Made by a program: the position numbers and the translations under genes. Below are positions 23,583 through 30,663 of a DNA stretch of 36,151 nt, piece after piece. The notes below the pieces were generated by a model, which saw only the letters and a list, made by a program, of their open reading frames with translations, did not search any database and had not been told where the DNA came from. The DNA is from Gemmatimonadota bacterium (GTDB lineage Bacteria > Gemmatimonadota > Gemmatimonadetes > Gemmatimonadales > Gemmatimonadaceae): the NCBI GenBank assembly GCA_947471365.1, contig CANIWQ010000016.1, positions 1 to 36,151 of the forward strand, given 5' to 3'. Within the stretch, counting starts at the first letter, position 1. Each line of letters starts with the position of its first letter.

Positions 23583-25201
23583 GGTTTTCCTGGACATGCC
23601 GCAAGAACGCGCTTTGGCGCCGGCGCCTGAGGGAATAACGCGCGCGCCGCGAGCGCCTGCGCGCGCGCGTCGGCGCACTTGCCGCGCGCCAATTGCGTTT
23701 CGGCCGCGCGCACACGAATACGGAAGTTGCCAGGGTCTCGCGCGATGGCGCCTTCAAGCGCCGTCAGCGTGCCGAGGCCGTATAGCCGCATCGCTTCGAC
23801 GCGGCCCGCAGAGGTGATTATGGCAACAGATTGAGCCGCGAGCAGTAAGAGCGGCAACATCACACGCGAGGGTGGGGCGAAGGTGAACGTGCCTTCGTCC
23901 TTGCCAGCCGGCAACAATGCGCCGGTTGCCGCCATCACGAGAATCAGTGGCATCGGTAGCAACAGGACGGCGTCAAAGGCACCCTCAACCACCGCCACAA
24001 ACACGGTCACCACGCCAGCGAGTGCCGCGAGCCGCGCCGCAGTGGAACGCTCCGAATCGTAGCGGGCACGCACGCCCGCACTGAGGACCGTGAAAAAGAA
24101 TGCGATGAGCGCCAACGCGGCAATCGGACCTCGCTCGGAGACCGCCGCCACCCAATCACTACTTGGCCACGGATTCGCCGCCATTCCGGTGGCTTCCGCA
24201 ATCGAAGGATCATCGCCTGGCGCGTACGCAGGATACTGTACCGCCCAGTTGCCCGGGCCCACGCCGAACGCCGCGTGTGACACGGTCATTTTGAGCGAGT
24301 TCACATACTGTTTGAGTCGGCCGCGGCCACTTCCCTCTTTGTAGTTGACGACCCCTTTGACTGACTCGAGATACGGATTGTCACTTTTCCAATCGAGGGC
24401 ATTCGGAACGGTCAACGCCAGCACGACACCTGCGAAAAGCGAGGCGATCACGGTGAGCACCCGACGGCGTTGCGTGGGCTCAAGCAGGGCGGGCCCTCGC
24501 ACCAGGAGAACGAGCGCCATCACGCCGCCGATCATCAGCGCGAGCCAGGCGGCACGTGTGCGCGAAAGCACCAATGCGGCGGCACACGCCAACAAACCAA
24601 TGGTCGTCAGGATCGTTCCGCCGCGACGACGTGCCGCGAGTGCACCCCACACAAGGAGCGGCACACCGGCGGCGGCAAGATGCGCCATGAAATTGCGGTT
24701 GCCAAAGGTGCCGCCCGGCGCCCGCGACAGTGTGGCAAAATCGAAGCGTGCGCCGTAGGCCTGTGCCAGCGCCGTGCCCGCGCCAATGACAACGACCGCC
24801 GCCAACCCCGCGCTGAGAATTCCCGCGAGGCCGGCCACGGCCAAGCGGCGCGCACTCCAATAGATGATGGCGCCACTTACGCTCAGTGTGATGGCGCGAA
24901 AGGCCGCCCAGTGGTTGGTCGCGAACAGCCCCGACGCCAACGAAAGCACGAGCCACGCCCCAAGCAGGAAGTCCGCACGACCTAATCGCACGCCGCGGGC
25001 GTGCGCGAGCGTCGCCGTTCCCGCGACCGCGGCCGCGAGGTGCACCGCGAGTTCCTTGGGCGCGAGAAAGCGGTCGAGGTCGAAGCTCCGGTACGGGAGC
25101 ACGAGGAGCACGGCAGCCAGCGCCCCCACGACGATTGCGATGAGGGCAATCCAGTCAGTGATGGAGCGATCGGGGGGGGCGGCGGCGATGGTCGGGGTCA
25201 C
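23579..25201 (-). CDS. O-antigen ligase / Wzy-like polytopic membrane protein with C-terminal TPR-like tail
   Basis: 540 residues with about twelve hydrophobic segments. The family signature region includes PGGTFGNRNFMAHLAAAGVPLLVWG, ALVLSRTRAAWLALMIGG, the large periplasmic loop (DWKSDNPYLESVKGVVNYKEGSGRGRLKQYVNSLKMTVSHAAFGVGPGNWAVQYPAYA) and VAAVSERGPIAALAL, as in WaaL/Wzy proteins. The last about 60 residues (LEGAIARDPGNFRIRVRAAETQLARGKCADARAQALAARALFP) look like a short TPR-type hairpin. Such proteins join or polymerise glycans on lipid carriers in the inner membrane; some act in protein O-glycosylation. No glycosyltransferases surround it. The start is GTG 25201. Codons 9-10 contain a run of eight C (25172-25179 on the other strand). 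Confidence 0.83.
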   Translation of the reverse strand: MTPTIAAAPPDRSITDWIALIAIVVGALAAVLLVLPYRSFDLDRFLAPKELAVHLAAAVAGTATLAHARGVRLGRADFLLGAWLVLSLASGLFATNHWAAFRAITLSVSGAIIYWSARRLAVAGLAGILSAGLAAVVVIGAGTALAQAYGARFDFATLSRAPGGTFGNRNFMAHLAAAGVPLLVWGALAARRRGGTILTTIGLLACAAALVLSRTRAAWLALMIGGVMALVLLVRGPALLEPTQRRRVLTVIASLFAGVVLALTVPNALDWKSDNPYLESVKGVVNYKEGSGRGRLKQYVNSLKMTVSHAAFGVGPGNWAVQYPAYAPGDDPSIAEATGMAANPWPSSDWVAAVSERGPIAALALIAFFFTVLSAGVRARYDSERSTAARLAALAGVVTVFVAVVEGAFDAVLLLPMPLILVMAATGALLPAGKDEGTFTFAPPSRVMLPLLLLAAQSVAIITSAGRVEAMRLYGLGTLTALEGAIARDPGNFRIRVRAAETQLARGKCADARAQALAARALFPQAPAPKRVLAACPGKP

Positions 25202-25252
25202 GGGACTGAAAGGTCGCCCGACGCGTTGCCGCTGGCAATCAGACAGCGACGG

Positions 25253-25708
25253 TTACATCGCTTGGGGCTGCAGTGGCACCGACCGACCACCACGCCCAAT
25301 GACGGCCCGCATGGGGCTGGCGTTGATGGTACGCCACACATTCACAATGAAGCAGTAGGCGGCGAGCCCCGATCCCACGGCGCCAGCAATGATCACGCCC
25401 TGAGAGGCAGGCAACCCGGCGGCGCGCAACGCGAATCCACCCGCAAGGAGCGCCAAACCACCCTGCGCCAGCCAGAACTGCGCTTCGGCCATGCGCCGGT
25501 ACACCAGCGGTTGACCGAAGAATCGCGGAATGATGTGCAGCGCCACTCCGTAGATGATCTGCGCCACAAACCCGAGCAGGTTGATGTGCAGATGGGCCGT
25601 GCGATACACCACCAGCCCTGGCCACACGGCCATCGCGAGCCCAAGGGTCACACCGACGCCGAGCCAAAAGAGACTCGATTTCATAAACGCGCGCACGAAC
25701 CAATCCAC
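25253..25708 (-). CDS. Small heme-copper-oxidase subunit I-like membrane protein
   Basis: 151 residues. The GTG at 25708 is chosen because GGGAGGA lies just upstream and because VDWFVRAFMKSSLFWLGVG looks like the usual N-terminus of this group; the ATG at 25684 is an alternative. About four membrane helices. TAHLHINLLGFVAQIIYGVALHIIPRFFGQPL (His39, His41, His58) resembles one helix pair of cbb3-type cytochrome oxidase subunit I and of NnrS-like proteins. It is far too short for a full oxidase (about 450 residues or more), so it may bind heme or act in nitric-oxide or copper handling. Divergent from the 58-residue protein gene. Function unproven. Confidence 0.65.
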   Translation of the reverse strand: MDWFVRAFMKSSLFWLGVGVTLGLAMAVWPGLVVYRTAHLHINLLGFVAQIIYGVALHIIPRFFGQPLVYRRMAEAQFWLAQGGLALLAGGFALRAAGLPASQGVIIAGAVGSGLAAYCFIVNVWRTINASPMRAVIGRGGRSVPLQPQAM

Positions 25709-25843
25709 GGGTCCTCCCGCTGGCGGGGTAGGGTGTCTGGGGGGACCTCGGCATAGTAACCACCGCGATGGGTGAAAGCCGTCGGGAATGGTGGTATCTT
25801 CCGTCAGGCGCTCCCCGACCCCTCGCGCCCTACGGAGGCACTC

Positions 25844-26020
25844 GTGACGCAGTACGATGACAAAAAAATTCAGGCACTCGTCAAAAAGCTGAGCAAGCAG
25901 GCAAAGCCCAAGACGGACGGCCTGAAGACTTACGACAAAACCGCACCGCAGCGCACCGCGGATGAGTCGGCGATTGAACGTGATCGGTTCTTCAAGGAAA
26001 TGAAGCGCCGCGAGTTCTGA
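25844..26020 (+). CDS. Small basic/charged protein (58 residues), unknown function
   Basis: GTG 25844 is preceded by a strong GGAGG at 25834-25838, so this start is preferred to the ATG at 25772. The product, beginning VTQYDDKKIQALVKKLSKQ and ending ERDRFFKEMKRREF, is hydrophilic and Lys/Arg/Asp-rich. It has no signal peptide or Cys and is predicted helical at both ends. I recognise no family. A hairpin follows eight bases after the stop. The good ribosome site and hairpin argue that it is a real gene. Confidence 0.6.
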   Translation: MTQYDDKKIQALVKKLSKQAKPKTDGLKTYDKTAPQRTADESAIERDRFFKEMKRREF

Positions 26021-26027
26021 AACCGGC

Positions 26028-26049
26028 GCCCTACCGCGCACCGTAGGGC
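26028..26049 (+). terminator. Small hairpin after the 58-residue gene
   Basis: GCCCTAC (26028-26034) pairs with GTAGGGC (26043-26049) around an eight-base loop, eight bases after the stop. No T-tract follows, and the next gene's ribosome site lies only about 12 bases on. It may be an attenuating or mRNA-end structure rather than a full terminator. Confidence 0.35.
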
Positions 26050-26073
26050 AACCATCGGACGCCGGAGGGCACG

Positions 26074-26295
26074 ATGTTGGCCTTGTTGCGGGTGATCGTA
26101 TTCGAGTGGATCCTAGCGCGCCTCGGGCTGCGCTGGTTGATCCTGCTCCTCGTCGGCGTGCCAGCCGCGCTGTTGTTCTTTATCGGTATTCCGACACTGC
26201 TCGTACTCGGAATCGCCGCCGCGCTGGTGTGGCGCATGTTGCGCCGGCCAGCGCCTGCAGCGCCTGCAGCGCCCGCCGCGCCTTCAGCGCCGTAG
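26074..26295 (+). CDS. Small membrane protein with Ala/Pro-rich tail, unknown function
   Basis: 73 residues from ATG 26074, with GGAGGG 10-15 bases upstream. Two hydrophobic stretches (LRWLILLLVGVPAALLFFIGIPTLLVLGIAAALVW, which could be two helices) are followed by a basic RMLRRP and a tail of repeated PAAPA units coded by GCGCCTGCA-like repeats (about 26251-26290). It looks like a tail-exposed inner-membrane peptide. Its last 12 bases overlap the 3' end of the convergent phosphodiesterase gene. No family recognised. Confidence 0.55.
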   Translation: MLALLRVIVFEWILARLGLRWLILLLVGVPAALLFFIGIPTLLVLGIAAALVWRMLRRPAPAAPAAPAAPSAP

Positions 26296-27555
26296 GATTG
26301 CGCGAACGGAATCGACGCTACCGTCCGTTTTTGCCGGCTTCACACCCAGCAACTCGGCGAGCAACGAGTACACGTGCACATTCTGAAACGCCGGCACGGT
26401 GATGCCGCCGGTTTTGATTCCCGGTCCGGCCGCAACAAATGTGGCGCTCATCGACTGCAACTGATTGTCGTAGCCATGCGCGCCGCCTTTTGGTTTTCCG
26501 CCAGGGAGTGCGAACCGTGCATGCGAGGTGACGCTCCATCCCTCATCTGATATTCCGATGATCGCCGGCACGCGCGCGCCGTCGGCATAGTGCAGTCGTG
26601 CGGGAAGCTCCGCCTTGCGGTACACGGCGAGATGGGGATGCGCCCCGTGCAGCTGGCGATACACATACGCCTCTTTGCCTGCTTTCGGCGCGAGTGCGGC
26701 GATGGGCGTCCAGTCAATGACCTCGAGGCTATCGAGCGATACGAAGTCGTCAAGAAAGATGGTCCGCTCTGGCGCGATCGGCGCCATGCCATGATCAGAC
26801 ACCACAATGATATTGGTGATCTCCGTCAGTCCGAGTCGCGCGATGCCGGCAACCAGCGCGCCAACGCAGCTATCCACCCGCGCAATTGCCGCGTCTGCTT
26901 CGGGCGTGAACGGCCCGTAGCGGTGCGAGGCATCATCCACATCACTGAAGTAGATCGTCGCAAAACGCGGGGCGCGCGCTTTCGGCAATCCCAACCATTC
27001 AAGCACGGTGTTGATGCGTGTGGCGTGACTCACGCGATCCGAATACTTGGCGTAAAATGTCGGACGTACACCGGCGATCTCCGCCTCGGCCCCCGGCCAG
27101 AAGTACGGCGCCGCGCGCACACCGTGCCGTTCCGCTGTGACCCAAATGGGTTCGCCGCCCCACCAGCGGCCGTCGCGCACCTGTGGGTTGTCACCGACCG
27201 CAAACCGACCGAGCACCGAGTCGGCGACCACGTTCGCCACGATGCCGTGGTGCGCGGGATACAGCCCCGTAACCAACGTATAGTGATTGGGAAATGTCTT
27301 ACTCGGAAAACTCGGCACCATGCGTTCGGCGTGCACGCCCCGCGCGGCGAGTGCCCGCAGATGGACGGCCGCGGGGCGCTGTATATAATCGGAGCGAAAG
27401 GCGTCGAGCGAAATGAGTAGCGTGATCGGCTCGCGTGGCTGCGGCACAGCTTGCTGCACCGCCGACTGCGCGATCGCCGCACGAGATAACAACCATGCGG
27501 CAAAGAGAATCGCGCGCCCGACGGCACGCGGACGTCCGGCACTAGCTCGCGACAT
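26284..27555 (-). CDS. Exported NPP-type nucleotide pyrophosphatase/phosphodiesterase (alkaline phosphatase superfamily)
   Basis: 423 residues from the ATG at 27555. Residues 1-30 (MSRASAGRPRAVGRAILFAAWLLSRAAIAQ) form a signal peptide, so it acts in the periplasm or outside. Two-metal active-site pieces are in order: Asp51 in LLISLDAFRSDY; the Thr87 nucleophile in FPSKTFPNHYTLVTGLYP; FSDVDDASHRYGP (Asp and His ligands); VVSDHGM (Asp-His); and GGAHGYDN near the C-terminus. NPPs hydrolyse nucleotide phosphodiesters or lysophospholipid head groups; the substrate is not predictable. The start overlaps the end of the acyl-CoA ligase gene by 14 bases. No clear ribosome site is visible, and the frame stays open to 27783, so the start is moderately certain. 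Confidence 0.86.
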   Translation of the reverse strand: MSRASAGRPRAVGRAILFAAWLLSRAAIAQSAVQQAVPQPREPITLLISLDAFRSDYIQRPAAVHLRALAARGVHAERMVPSFPSKTFPNHYTLVTGLYPAHHGIVANVVADSVLGRFAVGDNPQVRDGRWWGGEPIWVTAERHGVRAAPYFWPGAEAEIAGVRPTFYAKYSDRVSHATRINTVLEWLGLPKARAPRFATIYFSDVDDASHRYGPFTPEADAAIARVDSCVGALVAGIARLGLTEITNIIVVSDHGMAPIAPERTIFLDDFVSLDSLEVIDWTPIAALAPKAGKEAYVYRQLHGAHPHLAVYRKAELPARLHYADGARVPAIIGISDEGWSVTSHARFALPGGKPKGGAHGYDNQLQSMSATFVAAGPGIKTGGITVPAFQNVHVYSLLAELLGVKPAKTDGSVDSVRAILRR

Positions 27556-29245
27556 TGGGTTCGTCGAGGGTGAGCATGCGGCGGAGAACTTTACCAACGA
27601 GCGATTTGGGCAACTCACGACGAAACACAACGCGCCCCGGCACTTTGTACGGCGCGAGATGCTGACGGCAGAACGCACGCAAATCGTCAGCGGTGACGTC
27701 CATGCCCTCCCGCAACACGACAAACGCCACCGCGATTTCTCCCCTGGCCTCATCGGGAAATCCGCGCACGCCCACTTCGGCAACCGACGGATGCTTGGCG
27801 ATCGCCTCCTCCAACTCGCGTGGCCACACCTGCAAGCCGCTCGGCTTGATCAGATCCTTCTTCCGATCGACGATGTACAGATAACTGTCGGCATCGAGAT
27901 ACCCGAGGTCGCCCGTGTGCATCCACGTTTCGCCGGCGGCATTGGTCTGCAGCATGACCGCCGTTTCACTCGCATTGCGCCAATAGCTACGCATCAACTG
28001 CGGCGCGCGCATAAGAATTTCGCCGGTCTCGCCGGTGGCCATCAGTTTGGTTGGGTCATCGATGTCCACGATCTTCAGTTGCACATCGGGCAACGGGACG
28101 CCCACGGAACCGAGGCGCGCGGGCGCACGCATCGGCGTGGCGGTGGCCGCCACCAAGGACTCGGAGAGCGCGTACGCTTCGAGGATGCGCACACCGGAGA
28201 TCGCTTCCCAGCGTCGGCGCGTTTCTTCCATCAAGGGCGCGGCGCCGCTCACACACACACGCAGGGAGGAAAGGTCGATTCGCTTGTCCTGCACATCTTT
28301 GCGCGCGAGCATGGCGGTGTACAGCGTCGGCACGCCCATGAAATAGGTTGGGCGCACTTTGTGGAGCGTCGCCACGAGATCGTCGAGGTCGCGGGGGTTC
28401 GGAATGATCGCAATGGGATGGTGCCCGATCAACGCCGCGCTTTGCACGGCACAGGCCCCATACGAATGAAACATCGGCAATGGCATAAAGAGTACGGACT
28501 CCCAACTCCGGAGTTCTGACTTGCTCCACGTCTGCAGCTGCAGTCCGGTGATCACCAATCCGCCGTGGTGCGCCACGACGCACTTGGGTGTGCCGGTCGT
28601 TCCGCCACTCAGCAGGAGCATTGCCGTGTCGTCAGGTCCGGGGCGCGCGGTCGTCGGCTTCTGCCCAGCGTATTGGCGCAGCAGATCGGCAAACGCCATG
28701 TCGTTGTCTCGGCGCGTGACGCGATGCCCCAACTTCTTTTCCATCAACAGTGTGAACGCCAACCGTGTGAGTGTCGGAAAGTATTCCTTGATACTCGTGG
28801 TGATCACGCGGGTGGTGGGTGTCCTCGCCTGAATGTTCTTGAGCCGTTCGTAGAACGGCGTCAGCACGAGAATCACCGTTGCGTCAATCGTGGTGAGCGG
28901 TCCGACCAATTCTTCTTCGGTGTAGATCGGATTGAGCGGCGCGATCGAGGCGCCGAGTTTCCAGGCCGCGAGCTCCGCCACAAAGAACTGCGGGCAGTTC
29001 GGGAGCATCACGGCCACTCGGTCGCCGCGCCCAACGCCCATGGCGGCGAGCGCCACGGCAAAGGTATCGCTGTCCCGATCGATCTCGCGGTACGACACCG
29101 CGCGTCCCTTGAATAGCAGCAACGGCGCGTCCGGCCGTTCACGAGCCCCTTCGTCGAAATAGTCGAGGAGGGTGCGCTCTGGATACGGTTCTAGGGTCGC
29201 GGGAACGTCGGAGTCGTACTGCGAGAGCCAGGGAAAGGCGGTCAT
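27542..29245 (-). CDS. AMP-dependent acyl-CoA synthetase (long-chain fatty-acid ligase type)
   Basis: 567 residues of the ANL superfamily. Seen in order: the P-loop-like AMP motif MLLLSGGTTGTPKCVVAHHGGL; A5 region ILEAYALSES; TGETGEILMRAPQLMRSYW; A7/A8 region WMHTGDLGYLDADSYLYIVDRKKDLIKPSGLQVWPRELEEAI; and the C-terminal catalytic Lys in LPKSLVGKVLRRML. It makes an acyl-adenylate and then acyl-CoA, most likely from long-chain fatty acids, at the cytosolic face of the membrane. Length and motifs are those of FadD-like ligases, but the exact acid is not determined. It is divergent from the M20 peptidase at 29336 with 90 bases between, and overlaps the downstream phosphodiesterase gene by 14 bases. 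Confidence 0.92.
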   Translation of the reverse strand: MTAFPWLSQYDSDVPATLEPYPERTLLDYFDEGARERPDAPLLLFKGRAVSYREIDRDSDTFAVALAAMGVGRGDRVAVMLPNCPQFFVAELAAWKLGASIAPLNPIYTEEELVGPLTTIDATVILVLTPFYERLKNIQARTPTTRVITTSIKEYFPTLTRLAFTLLMEKKLGHRVTRRDNDMAFADLLRQYAGQKPTTARPGPDDTAMLLLSGGTTGTPKCVVAHHGGLVITGLQLQTWSKSELRSWESVLFMPLPMFHSYGACAVQSAALIGHHPIAIIPNPRDLDDLVATLHKVRPTYFMGVPTLYTAMLARKDVQDKRIDLSSLRVCVSGAAPLMEETRRRWEAISGVRILEAYALSESLVAATATPMRAPARLGSVGVPLPDVQLKIVDIDDPTKLMATGETGEILMRAPQLMRSYWRNASETAVMLQTNAAGETWMHTGDLGYLDADSYLYIVDRKKDLIKPSGLQVWPRELEEAIAKHPSVAEVGVRGFPDEARGEIAVAFVVLREGMDVTADDLRAFCRQHLAPYKVPGRVVFRRELPKSLVGKVLRRMLTLDEPNVAS

Positions 29246-29335
29246 CGGTGCAATTCGGAGGTCGCGAGGATAGGTTCACTCGGAAGCGGGAGGCCCGCCG
29301 GGCTACCCAAATTCGGAACTGACTGAGGCTCGAAT

Positions 29336-30622
29336 ATGCATCGTCTCACGATTCAGCACACCCCCTTGGCAATCATTGGATTGCTCCTCCCCGTTGCGCT
29401 GTCCGCTCAAATCGCGCTGGTCGCGCCGGACAACCCAGCGGTGAGGCGCTCGCTCGAAGGAATTAAGACGAACAACAGTTGGACTCTCGATCAGCAGGTG
29501 CAGCTCTGCGAGATCCCCGCCCCGCCGTTCAAAGAAAAGGCGCGTGCTGAGGAGTTCCGCCGCCGCATGGTCGCGCTAGGCTACCCGGGCGCGCGCATCG
29601 ACTCCATTGGGAATGTCGTGGCGGAGCATGCGGGCACTGGCAAGGGACCGACCGTCCTGCTCGCCGGCCACCTCGACACGGTGTTTCCTGAAGGCACCAA
29701 TGTAAAGGTGAAGAAGAGCGGCGATCGCTTTGACGCTCCTGGCATTGGCGACGACTGCCGTGGACTTGCCGTGCTTCTCACGGTGGCGAAGGCGCTCAAG
29801 GAAGGGGCGATTCAGACCGTCGGGAAGATTGTGCTGGTGGCGAATGTCGGGGAGGAAGGACCCGGGAATCTCCGCGGTGTGCGCTACCTCTTCAACTCGA
29901 GCTACAAGGGAAAGATCGACTACTTCATTTCCGTCGATGGCCTGGGGATGCGCGTGTCGAGTCGCGCGGTGGGGAGTAAGCGGTACAGTGTGCAGTTCAC
30001 CGGCCCAGGCGGTCACAGCTATGGCGCCTTCGGTATGCCGAGTGCGATCCACGCGATGGGGCGCGCTATCACGAACATCGGCGATCTCCAGGTGCCCGGC
30101 GGCGCCAAGACCACATACAACGTGGGCGTTGTGAAGGGTGGGACGTCCGTGAACACCATTTCGCCTGACGGCGCGATGGATGTGGACATGCGTTCCGAAA
30201 GCGTGGACAACCTCGAAAAAATGGACGCGCTCATCAAGGACGCTGTGGCCCGTGGGCTCGCCGCGGAAAATGCGCGCTGGCCCAAGTCGCCGGCAAAAAT
30301 CGCCGTGCATTACGACACCATCGGCATTCGCCCAGTTGGCAAAGTGCCGCAGACCGAAGACACGCCCATCGTGCGTGCCGCGACGGATTTAGTGAAGGCC
30401 CTTGGCGAAGAGTCGCGCACGCCGGACGCCGGCAGCACCGACGCCAACATCCCGATGAGCCTCGGCATTCCCGCCATCACCATTGGCGGTGGCGGACGTG
30501 GCGGCGACGCGCACGCCGTCACCGAGTGGTACCAGGACACACCGGTGGGGTATAAGGGGCCACAGTGGGCGCTCCTACTTGTGACCTCACTCGCCGGACT
30601 TCCGCGCAGCATCACGCCGTGA
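29336..30622 (+). CDS. Exported M20-family peptidase (peptidase T/ArgE-like)
   Basis: 428 residues. The N-terminus MHRLTIQHTPLAIIGLLLPVALSAQ is a signal peptide. Metal ligands are visible: His in LLAGHLDTVF, Asp in GIGDDCRGLAVLL (bridging), the Glu-Glu pair in VGEEGPGNLRG (catalytic base and ligand), Asp in FISVDGLGM, and a C-terminal His in GGDAHAVTEW. The dimerisation domain starts near RYSVQFTGPGGHSYGAFG. It belongs to classical M20A/B di-zinc aminopeptidases and differs from the two AbgB-like copies at 5011 and 9624. It likely trims peptides in the periplasm. The start is supported by GAGG at 29325-29328. Its TGA stop (30620-30622) shares a base with an ATG of the next frame. Confidence 0.9.
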   Translation: MHRLTIQHTPLAIIGLLLPVALSAQIALVAPDNPAVRRSLEGIKTNNSWTLDQQVQLCEIPAPPFKEKARAEEFRRRMVALGYPGARIDSIGNVVAEHAGTGKGPTVLLAGHLDTVFPEGTNVKVKKSGDRFDAPGIGDDCRGLAVLLTVAKALKEGAIQTVGKIVLVANVGEEGPGNLRGVRYLFNSSYKGKIDYFISVDGLGMRVSSRAVGSKRYSVQFTGPGGHSYGAFGMPSAIHAMGRAITNIGDLQVPGGAKTTYNVGVVKGGTSVNTISPDGAMDVDMRSESVDNLEKMDALIKDAVARGLAAENARWPKSPAKIAVHYDTIGIRPVGKVPQTEDTPIVRAATDLVKALGEESRTPDAGSTDANIPMSLGIPAITIGGGGRGGDAHAVTEWYQDTPVGYKGPQWALLLVTSLAGLPRSITP

Positions 30623-30663
30623 TGCCGCGCGCCAACACCCTCGTGGATAGGAGTTTTCGTCTC

